A stretch of DNA of 64,000 nt from Septoria linicola (lineage: Eukaryota > Ascomycota > Dothideomycetes > Mycosphaerellales > Mycosphaerellaceae), in assembly GCA_024114885.1 (NCBI GenBank), contig CP099420.1:1054001-1118000 (forward strand). Direction: 5' to 3'. Shown piece after piece: positions 26,436 to 36,794 of this stretch. Numbering within the stretch: the stretch's first letter is position 1; each line of letters opens with the position of its first letter. Position numbers and translations under genes: made by a program. Under the pieces are notes generated by a model that had not been told where the DNA came from, searched no databases, and saw only the letters and a list, made by a program, of their open reading frames with translations.

Positions 26436-29400
26436 TAGCCTTAGAGAGTGTCTAGTTTAGCTAGGTACTATATAGTAATATTATAGTTAGTAATAGGTCT
26501 AATATTAGTAAGAGTATTTAGGACTTTATAAAGTCTAACTAAGGAGGAGTTAAGTAACTAAAATCTTTCTTTTAGACTCTTCTTAGTTTAACTCTAAGGC
26601 TTAGAGTTATCTTTTATATATCTCTTATATAAGATAGAGCTATCTTATAAACTCCTAAAACTATAGTCTATTCTTTAGCTTAGTAAGACTATCTACTACT
26701 ATCTCTTTTATATTTATATATTCTATAGAGATAAGTCTATTCTACTAGAGCTTTCTTATAGTATTATATAAGATATTAATATATTTAGACTTATTATAAA
26801 TATATAAGTCCTTAACTAGAATAAGAGTAGCTTAGTTATTACCTTTTAGCTAAATTAGCCTAATTCTAGTAATAGTTTCCTAGTTACTAAGAATCCTTAG
26901 TTAGTAAGAATATTCTCCTACTAACTCTAGGTATCTAAGCTCTCTTAAAAGAGTACTAAGGAACTATAACTGTTTTATATATACTCCTATAGCTATATAT
27001 TTAGCTTCTATTATAGATATAGCTATAGATTTCTATTTCTTACTTATCTAGGAGATTAGTATACTATAAAGGAAGAAGATATATCTAAGGATTAAGACTC
27101 TATTAGTCTTATCTATTATATAGTTAGAGTCTATATATCTAGTAAGATAGCCTTAACTATTCCTTAAGTATTTTAGACTAAGGTCTAGGTTTAATCTTAG
27201 GTATCTAGTTAGCTTCTTTAGAGCCTTTATATATCCTACTATTAGATTACTAATATAGGAGCTTAATCTTCTAAGAGCAAATAAAATATCTAGTCTTATA
27301 ATAGTTATAAGCTATATCTATATTCTAATAATAGATTAGTACTCCTATTTATTATATCTTTTATTATTTAGTCTAGTAGGCTTTAGACTTTTATAGCTAT
27401 CTATTAGTAAAAGAGTTAGTAATATAGTTTCTTAGCCTATTCCTATCTTAGCTAGGTTCTCTTAGATATAATGTTTCTAGTTAAGTTTTAGCTAGCCTTA
27501 CTATCTGTTTCTTATTAGTCTTATTCTAAGAATCTTATCTAGCTCTCTAAGATCTTTAATCTTAAAGACCTTACTAAGTTAGTCTTTAAACTAGAGGATA
27601 TCTTCTAGTCTCTCTATAGTAATAGGTATATTATTAATATAGATTAGGATTATTAAGTCTTTCCTTTTCTTATAGATTAGAAAATATAGGTCTACTTCTA
27701 ATTATCTAAATCCTATTCCTTTTAGCTTTAATATATATAGCTAATTCTAGTCTCTTATAGCTTACTTTAGCCTATAGAGACTCCTTAGAACTTATAAGAC
27801 TATACTAGTTAGTAGGTTAATACCTAGTAGTAGGATTATATAGATATTCTTATATAAGGTACTCTCTATAAATATATTATTTATATCTATTTAGTATAGA
27901 ACTAGGTCCTTCTTATAGACTATAGCTATAAATCCTCTTAGAGTATCCTACCTAACTATAAGAGTAAAAGTTTCTATATAGTCTACTCTATACTTTTAGA
28001 AGAACCTTCTTATAACTAGTCTTACCTTAAACTTTTTAATAGCTCTACTAAGCTTTCTCTTAATATTAAAGACCTATCTTAAGGTAATTAAGTTAGCCTC
28101 TTTTAGTAGGACTACTATAGTCTAGGTATTATTACTTATAAGTATATCTAGCTTCTTCTAAATAGCTTCTTACTAGAGATAACTCTACTTAGGATTACTT
28201 ACTACTTCTATATAGTTCCTTAGGATTAGAACCTTCTATTTATATATTCCTACTTCTTTAGTAGTAGAGAATATAATCTCTTTAACTTCCTCTAAGAATT
28301 CTAAGTCTTATAGAATATCTAGGTTAATAGAGCTTATAGCTAAGAAGAAAGCCTAATACTCTAGAAGCATTTCCTTATCTAGCTAACTATTCTAATCTAG
28401 CTTAAGCCTAATTAGCTTTAGCTTCTAGTTAAATCTATTAAGTTCTTAAGATACTTTCTTCTTTCTAAGAGTTTATCTTAGAGCTATCTACTCCTAATCT
28501 ACCTCTATAGTTTCTTAGGTAGAATTCTTAGATTCTTTCTTAACTTTTTTTTAGTTTAGGAATTTTCTATACTCTCCTATATCTTCTAGTAAAGGTAGAA
28601 GTTATATAAAGAGTTTCTTTCCTTTCTAAACCTATACTAATAGCTAAGAGGAAGGAGGCTTCTACTAGCTTAGACTAGGAGTACCTAGAGTACTCCTACT
28701 AGCTTATAGAGTAGGCTAGCTAATAGTTCTTAGCCTTCTAATAGGTCTTCTTTCTAGAGCTAAACTAGAGAGATTCTTAATCTTAATATTTAAGTCTAAT
28801 TCTCTACCTAGCTTATCTTTAAAGAAGATTATATTAGTATACTACTTAATAGCCTTTATATCTAGCTCCTAGAACTTCTATACCTTTACTATATTATTAT
28901 AGTATTCTATAAATATAGTATCCTTTCCTCTATTTATTAGTTTATTACTCCTTACCTACTAAGGCTATACTCTTATATCTATATATACTATAGCTCTATA
29001 TCCCTATACTTTAAAGTAGAAGACTATTAGTTTAATCCTATTAAAGGCTTTATTAGGTAAGAGCTTAAATTCCTTAATATTAGGTCTATTTAAGAGCTTG
29101 TTCTTTATATATACCTATACTTTAAAAGCTTCTAGCTAAAACTTAATAGGTATCTTACTTTCTTTAAGTATTACTTTAATAGAGGCCTCTAATATTTAGA
29201 TAGACCTCTTAACTACTCTATTCTAGAGTAAATTATAGGCCTTAGTTAGCTTAAAAGTAATTCTAAAGTCCTTCTCCTACTATTTAATTAAAGTAGTAAT
29301 CTCTCTAGTATTATTAGCCCTTATAGACTTAAGGAGTACTACTAACTACCTTTCTACCTTAATCCTCTAGTTCTAAAGAGTAGTTAGTATATCTAATCTA

Positions 29401-31982
29401 GCCTTAAGTAGAAATACCTATTTCTTTCTTAAGAAGTTATTAATAATTTTAAGCTACTATATAAAACCTTTTACTAATAATAGTAATAGTCTATAGATAT
29501 CTACTAATATAAGAGCTAATCTTTTAGGTCTTCTCTTAATAGACTTACCTAGGTATTTCTTTATCTTACCTATTATATAGATTCTATACTTATACTCTTC
29601 CTAGTTAGGAATTAGAATTCTTTTCTTTAGATTAGTAACTTTATAAAGGTTTAAGAGTAACCCTCTTCTAAAGTATATAAATCTTCTATACTATAGCTCT
29701 TACTATTTTAGATCCTTCTCTAATAGAGTAGTATAGGTATTATTAACCTCTATAGGATTATATAGTAAGTAATATAACTTTTTTTATAGAAGAGGTAATA
29801 TTTTACTAATAAATAGAATACCTTTAACTAGCTTAGTCTTTATAACTATTTAGCTATCTAGGAAGGTAAGAGTAAAATTAGGCTTCTAGACTCTAAATTA
29901 CTTACTAAACTAATCTTATAATATAAGATTTACTCTAAGATTAGGAACAAATAGTACCTTATTAAGTAGAACTTCTCCTTCTAAGATTCCCTTTATCTAT
30001 ACTAGTCTAGAGTAGGTTATATATAGATATCCTCCTCCTACCTTAATCTATACTTTCTTCCTTAGTAGCTTTACTAATCTAAAGAAGAATAGTTAGTTAG
30101 TTATATAAGATAAAGTATAGAAATCTAAGAGCTATTTTTAGAGTAATAACTTGCCTTTAGCCTTAATTATAGAATAGGCTAACTTATCTTAGTTATTATC
30201 TTCTAATAGGGAATTATTATTACTTCTAGAACTAGAGTAAGTTCTAGAATTAGAACTAGAATTAGACTCCTAAGCTAAAAATCCTTTCTTTAGAAGCTTT
30301 CTAGACTTTTCTATTCTCTAAAGCTATTTACCTATTCTCTAGATAACCTTCTTTAGCTTATTATATAATAATAACTTATAGATAGCTTTCTTAATATATC
30401 TAGTATTCTTTAGTAAAGAGGATCTTCTAACCTTCCTTCTAAGAAATAGTCTCTAAGGGTTCTTTTAGTTCTTAGTACTATTTCTCTACTAGAATAGTTT
30501 CTTAGTAGTAGGAAGGTTAGAATAATCTTTTAACTAGTACTTCCCTTTCTTATAGAGCTAGTATATTAGTAGAGACTTTCTTTAGTAAAGCTACCTAGAA
30601 TAGAATATAGCTAAACCTATATCTATTTTATCTAGATTATCTCTTACCTCTTAGAACTTAAGTAGAAGGAGAATAGTATCTATATCTAAGAATAGTTAGG
30701 TTATAATAGTATTTTTAGCTACTTAGTATAATATAGATAGAAACTATAGGAGATATTTTAGCCTTTTCTCTTAGCTCTAGTAGTAAGCTTCCTAAGGGTT
30801 AATCTTAGTAATCCTCTTACCTAGGCCTCTAAGGTATCTCTATACTTCCCTAATTATCTTATTAGGTAATATCCTAAATATAATAAACTACTTAATTAGA
30901 CCTATAGTATAGGACTTTAGAACTCTATTATACTTATTCTAGAGGATTACCTATATTTTAGCTACTAGTATAGTAATATACTATATCTCTAGCTCTATCT
31001 TATTATCTTTACTAATACTATATCTAATACTAAACCTATATACTATATTATCTTTTAAGAAGTATTAATTCTAAGTAATATATATCTAGAGACTAGTGTC
31101 CTACTAAACTATATATAGGTTCTCTCTAATAATTAGTTAGCTAATTACCTAGAACTAGTCCTTTCCTTCTAGCTTATCTATCTATAGCTTAAACTATTTC
31201 TTCTAGTTAGTTCTATCTAGGATTAGAATCCTTTAGCTCTTCTTATCCTCTTAGTCTATTATAGAAATAGGTAAATAGAATAAATAATTAGTAGAATACT
31301 TTAGACTAGCTAAGGATTCTAGAGAAGAGTAATTTCTTATAGTAGAGAGACTAGCTCTAAGGGATAGAGATTCCTCGTATTTAGGAAATTACTAAGACTT
31401 AGATCTTTCTCTCTTAGTAGAGTTTCTATTACTAGGTAGTAGGAAGGCTAAGTAGCCTCTTCTAACTCTAGTAATACTAGGTGTAATAGTAGAGAACTAG
31501 GTAGGTATTAATAAAGTAGAAATATACTACTATCTTATAGAGATCTCTACTAACTTATATACTACTAGGTATAAACTAGCTTTATTAGTAATATAGTTAG
31601 GGAAACTTCTAGGCCCTAAATGTTTTCTATAAACTATAAGGGATATAAGTAACCTATACTAATATAGGTTACTCCTATTTAGTATATAAACTCGAGCTTA
31701 TAACCTATTAAAAGTAGAGAGCGTATTATATACTATATAATATTAAGGAGGGTATAGCGTAGTAAAGAAGAATAGGGGATTAATCTTAAACTAACTTATA
31801 TATATAGTATAGTAGTAATATACTAGGAACTAAATATAAAGTTAATTAAGTTAGTTATCTAAGAAAAGAAGAAAGAGAAGTAAGATATACTTCTTACTAA
31901 GCCTTAGGTAGATACCTTAGGTATCTAGAACTATACTTAGATATCTATATCTAGACTAACTATCTAGGATATATTCTTAATA
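26436..31982 (-). mobile_element. Copia copy C, main part (inverted, heavily RIP-mutated)
   Basis: Reverse complement of copies A and B from the 3' non-coding region through RNase H (near 27,020), RT (near 27,790-27,640), integrase (near 29,950-28,800), gag and the 5' LTR. CpA/TpG is nearly absent and the ends of the LTR are changed (TATTAAAAG for TGTTAAAAG). Copy C was present, and most likely RIP-treated, before copy B landed in it, because copy B is far less mutated. Confidence 0.85.
31706..31982 (-). repeat. 5' LTR of copia copy C
   Basis: 277 bases, reverse complement of the copia LTR, from TATTAAAAGTAGAGAG to TATTCTTAATA. It sits next to the broken transposase frame at 31,983. No partner LTR remains at the far end of copy C. 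Confidence 0.8.
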
Positions 31983-32840
31983 TATACTATAGTTAGAGCG
32001 AATAATTTAAGGCGCTATATTACTATAGCGTAGTATTATAAGATATTAAGCTAGTACTAATATAGTAGTCTATCTAGTAATACTATAGTAAATCTACTTA
32101 ATATAGCGCGAATAGATATCGATTCTAGTATAGATCTATATATTATAGAACTCGAATTTATAGTATATATCTATTAAGGTTACGAAGCTAGGTCTAGGTA
32201 TAATAACGGCTCTATAATACTCGCGTATACGCTCTATCTAGCGTCGAATACTCTTAGGATTAAGTCGCTTTACTACGCTATAAATTCGGTTACTACGAGT
32301 ATTAGCTACGAGTTAGTATACGCTAGTAGCGAGTACTCTACTATCTAATAATATTATACTTACTCTATAGATACGTATATAGGTTTCTCCTACTATACGT
32401 CTTAACTATAGCTTTATTAAGCTTAATAGTAAGTATAGTCTTAATCTTAGCTTCGGTAGTAGTATACTCTTCTCTATACTTCTTTTTTATAAGCTTTATA
32501 CGTCTTCTTATCTTACTATACTATTTCTTAGTAATATTATAGCTATTAATCTTTAGGAGCTCTATAGCTACCTCGTCCGAGAGCCGTAAGTCGTAGAATA
32601 TAAAGGTAATCTACTATTCTAATACTTATAGATTATTTAGTATATATTATACGCGTCTATTATTCTTCCTAGCGCTCTAGATACTCTATATTACTATTAA
32701 TCGTCTAATTGTTCTCGTAGTTATATCGATATAGTAGACGTCTCGGAGGTCTTTTTAAATAGTTACTTTAGATACTCTAGCTTTAAGGTACTTAGTAATC
32801 TACGTACGGTATAGTTCGTAGTCTCTAGTAGTAGGAGGCA
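31983..32840 (-). pseudogene. DDE integrase-type transposase fragment, RIP-decayed
   Basis: The minus strand has an ATG at 32,840 followed by MPPTTRDYELYRT and a basic region of about 200 residues. A catalytic-core-like block follows at about 32,170-31,990, with pattern Y..F..Y.I.IYTRIDIYSRYI and then a DY-like site reading SNYSI. This resembles the stand-alone integrase-core transposases of fungi (W-H-x-D-G...IDxYSR). Many TAG codons and one TAA replace Gln codons. The frame stops where copia copy C begins, so the C-terminal half was cut off. Confidence 0.55.
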
Positions 32841-33095
32841 TAGTAGCGAGTATATAGAGAGTATATAGAGAGTATTAGGCGTAGATGTAATAGATGTAAT
32901 ACAAACTATTATTGAATCATTGAGAAATCTTCATGTCTCGGTGGGACGTATGGGCCTCGGTACTTTCCGTGCCTTCGTCCGGGAGAGGACCGAGCTCCGC
33001 AGGTCGATACTACAGTAACTTAACTTATTCACTTCACTCATCCCCAACTCTCCACTCTCGTCACATGCGAATGCGAATGCGATAGTCTTCCAAAA
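32841..33095. other. Boundary between repeat compartment and genic DNA; COQ4 upstream region
   Basis: Up to about 32,880 the sequence is CpA/TpG-poor and AT-rich; after it the composition is normal genic. COQ4 starts 215 bases later, so its promoter must lie in this short stretch or reach into the repeat DNA. No TATA box is clear. Confidence 0.6.
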
Positions 33096-33953
33096 ATGTC
33101 TTCTTCTCTCATGACATTCCGTCGTATTCTCGCCCTCCCTCCAGCTCTCCGCGCCCGCACCTTCAGCGTCCTGTCTCGGCCCCAGCCCAACTATCCCGGC
33201 CATGTTCCGCTCAACTTCATCGAACGCTCCGCCCTGGCCATTGGCAGCGCATTTGGCTCTCTTCGCAATCCCTACCGACATGATCTGATCGCCTCGTTGG
33301 GTGAAGCAACAGCAACGCCCTACTTCATCTCTCGTCTCCGAAGCGCCATGCTCAATCACCCCGATGGAAGGCGCATACTACGCGATCGACCACGCATCAC
33401 AAGTGAAACGATAAGTCTGGAGAAGCTACGCACATATCCCGAGAACACCGTTGGCAGAGCATACGCCAATTGGCTCGACAAGGAAGGTGTCACGCCAGAT
33501 ACTCGAGATCAAGTACGGTACATCGATGACCCAGAGGAAGCCTATGTTATGCAGCGATATCGAGAGACGCACGACTTTACCCATGCTATCACAGGATTGC
33601 CAGTGATCATCGAGGGAGAGCTGGCGATCAAGGCATTTGAGTTCACGAACACATTATTGCCCATGACGGGACTGAGCCTCGCTGCGATCGTGCGACTGAA
33701 GGCTGGGGAGAGGAAGAGATTCTTGGACATCTATCTGCCATGGGCGCTGAGAAATGGACTGAAAGCCGAGGAGGTGGTGAATGTGTATTGGGAGGAGGAG
33801 CTGGAGACAGACGCGGATGTGCTGAGGACGCGGCTGGGGATCGAGATGCCACCGGATCTCAGAGAGATGAGAAAGGTGTTACGTGAGCAGAGGAAAGCTG
33901 AGAGAGCTGCGAGAGACGCGAAAGAGAGACTTGGAGCTGTGAAGAAAGCCTAA
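33096..33953 (+). CDS. COQ4: Ubiquinone biosynthesis protein COQ4, mitochondrial
   Basis: A 285-residue single-exon protein. COQ4 is a peripheral inner-membrane protein on the matrix side that organises the coenzyme Q synthesis complex and acts in C1 decarboxylation/hydroxylation of the ring. The family zinc-site motif HDxxHx11E is complete: H159, D160, H163 and E175 in RETHDFTHAITGLP. The N-terminus (residues 1-30) is rich in Arg and Ser without acidic residues, a typical mitochondrial leader. The C-terminus is a charged Arg/Lys/Glu helix. The ATG at 33,096 is the first in frame; a second Met at residue 6 is also possible. It is the first gene beside the RIP compartment, and its frame is intact. 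Confidence 0.95.
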   Translation: MSSSLMTFRRILALPPALRARTFSVLSRPQPNYPGHVPLNFIERSALAIGSAFGSLRNPYRHDLIASLGEATATPYFISRLRSAMLNHPDGRRILRDRPRITSETISLEKLRTYPENTVGRAYANWLDKEGVTPDTRDQVRYIDDPEEAYVMQRYRETHDFTHAITGLPVIIEGELAIKAFEFTNTLLPMTGLSLAAIVRLKAGERKRFLDIYLPWALRNGLKAEEVVNVYWEEELETDADVLRTRLGIEMPPDLREMRKVLREQRKAERAARDAKERLGAVKKA

Positions 33954-34319
33954 GAAAGATTTGTCGAAGCTTGAGGCGCTATCTGAGGCAACCTTCGGGG
34001 CAACACTGGTTCTGCTTCGGCGGGTACGCTTGAGCCGAGCTTACCTTCTTGCCATATTTGCGGTTGGTGCCAGGATATTGTCCGTTTCAAGTGGCGCCTT
34101 TTGCGACCACTGCAGTATCGCGAACGCAGGAACAGCTACCTTGAAGCTCGAGCGCATTATCCAATCGAAACGATTCCAAAATTTGTGGTGGCGCAACTGC
34201 ACAGCCTCGCCTCGCATACATGTTGACCGTAAGCTTACACTTTTACGTGCTCGCTCTCTCGATCCTATCTAACGCGGTACGCACAATTCACATCAGACAT
34301 CCCAGCAATGGATGTCTGA

Positions 34320-35777
34320 ATGATGCCTATCATGGAGAAGGATTTCATGTACGAGCCATTGCCTGGAGAGCGCTGGGTACGGGTCTTGATCCTTGAGCCG
34401 TCTCTAGACACTAGCCAACACTTGCATGCCACACTCGGACCATCGAACATAGGCGAATCTCTACCAGCAGTGCCTCGAGACGGCGACACTGACTACAAAG
34501 ATCGAGAAGCGGATTACCACCGTGAATGGGATGCTCGCAAGCTCGATTATCATGCGCTGGCGTACAGCTGGGCGATGCAAAATGGCGATGCTTCTCTCAG
34601 CCACTCTATGATTCTGGCTGGCAAAGTGGTGAACATCACGCAAATCCTTGCCGAAGGACTACTGAACATCCGCTCCACTACCGAGCCAACACGATTGTGG
34701 ATCGACGCCATCTGCATTGACCAGAAAAACATGGCAGAACGCGGTAGCCAGGTGGCTATGATGTTTGACATCTATAGGATGGCAGTCGGTGTCATCATAT
34801 GGCTCGAGAATGGTGCAACCGAGACTGAGGATTTCAAGATCTGGCAGCTACTGCATTCGCTTGCTATCAGAGGCGTCCTGGACTGCGATCGATGGCACGT
34901 CCTCGAGCCTGTCCACAAGCAAGTATGGATGACTGCTTGGGACGCTCTGCTGTACGCTGCTGACTCGGAAGTCCGCGCGCTTCAAAGTTGTCTTTGTCTT
35001 TCCAACGCATCGCTCAACGAGAGGACATCAGCACGCCCGACCGTAAAAACCAGAGGGAATCGAGCCACTTTCGGCCAGTGGTGCGGTCCCGACAAGGACA
35101 AGGCTGATGCATTGGCAACCAGTATCCGCCCTATCATGCCATTACTGCGACGGAGATACTGGTCAAGGCGCTGGGTGCTCCAAGAGGACCTCGCTCGCGA
35201 CTCGCACTCTGGTGCAGGACTGTATCGATGGGGAAGATACTCTGTCGGCGCTGGCATCATGCGGAAACTCTTCGACCTTCTGCAATACATCGACGGGCCC
35301 AGGGACGAGGCTGAGCACAGTAGAGGCGCAAGGGACATGACGCAGGATCTACGAGATTTCTTCTCCGAGCTCAAGACCCGTGAGCGCGCTCTGTACAATA
35401 CTGTATACCCCTCCGGCGGGTCAATGGACTTATGTCGTCTACTCCAGCGAAACTCGGCCTTGCAATGCTCAGATCCTCGGGACTGTCTGTATGCGCTCAT
35501 TGCCCTCGATCCTAGCTGCGGTGTACAGGTCGACTACGACTCCTCATTCCGGGATGTATGCATAGACTTGGCTACCAAAATGGTTCAGAAGGGCGACTTT
35601 CGAGTACTGGATGTGGCTCGCTACACACAATTGGATAGTTCTGATCTCTCGCTCGAGCTCCCTTCCTGGGTGCCAAGCTTACACGCATCATGGGGAGCAA
35701 GAATACCGCTTCAGGAAGGCTGTACTATGTTCAACAGAGCAGCTGCAAGTGCCTACCGACCACTGCACGTTGCCTGA
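34320..35777 (+). CDS. HET-domain (heterokaryon incompatibility) protein 1
   Basis: 485 residues in one open frame. The N-terminus (YEPLPGERWVRVLILEP, 11-27) and the HET domain from about residue 77 (YHALAYSW; LWIDAICIDQKN 126-137; RRYWSRRWVLQED 278-290; SDPRDCLYAL further on) define a HET protein. HET domains trigger cell death after fusion of unlike hyphae; the trigger for this one is unknown. The frame stops at 35,777 after LPSWVPSLHASWG, about 100-200 residues earlier than most relatives, and the usual C-terminal block (GDxVxxxxGxxxPFxLR) is not seen. Either a 3' exon was missed in 35,778-36,250 or the gene is truncated. Confidence 0.8.
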   Translation: MMPIMEKDFMYEPLPGERWVRVLILEPSLDTSQHLHATLGPSNIGESLPAVPRDGDTDYKDREADYHREWDARKLDYHALAYSWAMQNGDASLSHSMILAGKVVNITQILAEGLLNIRSTTEPTRLWIDAICIDQKNMAERGSQVAMMFDIYRMAVGVIIWLENGATETEDFKIWQLLHSLAIRGVLDCDRWHVLEPVHKQVWMTAWDALLYAADSEVRALQSCLCLSNASLNERTSARPTVKTRGNRATFGQWCGPDKDKADALATSIRPIMPLLRRRYWSRRWVLQEDLARDSHSGAGLYRWGRYSVGAGIMRKLFDLLQYIDGPRDEAEHSRGARDMTQDLRDFFSELKTRERALYNTVYPSGGSMDLCRLLQRNSALQCSDPRDCLYALIALDPSCGVQVDYDSSFRDVCIDLATKMVQKGDFRVLDVARYTQLDSSDLSLELPSWVPSLHASWGARIPLQEGCTMFNRAAASAYRPLHVA

Positions 35778-36794
35778 ACTAGGGCTACTAGTGTCCTGTA
35801 ATTTGCTGTGAATGCTGCTCACATACCTGCGCAGATTCTATCAAAGGACCAATCTCCCCGTCAGCATAACTTAGCACGAGCTCCAGTCATCTCTTGAAAC
35901 CCGCTTCCGCGGACGAAGGAACGCTAAGATCCAAGGCCACACAAGGTTGCTCGTCAAGCGAGAACTCAATGAATGCGGCAGATGAAAGACCAGGCCCTGC
36001 AGGGGATCTGCGGATACGACGTACGACATTTCTTGCTACCATCGACTTCGTGTCTAAAGAAGACAGCTTTGTGCCAGATCATCCTCCGCCACGTACACAA
36101 TTCTTTGCTGCCTTCTGCTTTGGGTTTAGAGAGAAGTTTCTGAGTACTGTAGTCGATACCAAGCTCAGTACCTTGTCTCAACTACTGTGTACAAGGCCTT
36201 TCGCAGGAGTTCGCCTGGCTCGGCAGATGTCACGAATGTACAAGTGAAGATTCCAAGCGAGGATGATGTTGTAGACTATAAGCGCAGTCCAAAGTCTGGC
36301 ATCATGAGAAGTGCATCACTACTCTCGAACAGACTAGAAACCTTCACAAACCACACCATACCCATCATCAGACAGCCTCCAAGATGAAGTCCGTTGCCAT
36401 CGCTCTAATCCGCCTCAGGGCATCATTAGCCGCAGCGGCTCCGTCGCCAGCAAACGACATCGTGAGCACTGCATCCCTTGCGTTGTCGACGTCAAGCTGA
36501 CCAAGCGAATCTTACAGACTGCCCGCCATCCATTTGCCCAGCTACCCGGTCGACCACCCTGCCCACGATTCTGCATATCCACAGGGACCTGTCGCGCCAA
36601 TTGTGGTCAGTTGTGGTCCCGCAGTCGCGAGGGGACTTGTCAAACCTTCGCCTAAAGAAGACACTATCGATGGATATAAGGGGATGTTTTCAGCTACAGT
36701 ATCTACTAGTCTTCATCTCCATAGGCTAGCATATCGTGGCTAGAGTAGATCACACTCCCCATCAACAACAGATCTCCCAGCACACACCCTAGCT
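35778..36794. other. Intergenic, possible 3' remnant of HET gene 1
   Basis: About 1 kb between HET gene 1 and the alcohol-oxidase-like gene. A 117-codon plus-strand frame at 35,894-36,247 has no recognisable domain and could be a remnant of the HET C-terminus, but no convincing splice join was found. Nothing else is supported. Confidence 0.35.

Noticed and set aside
33961..34272. 103-codon plus-strand frame after COQ4
   Set aside because: No domain signal, ends just before the HET gene 1 start; likely 3' and 5' untranslated sequence.
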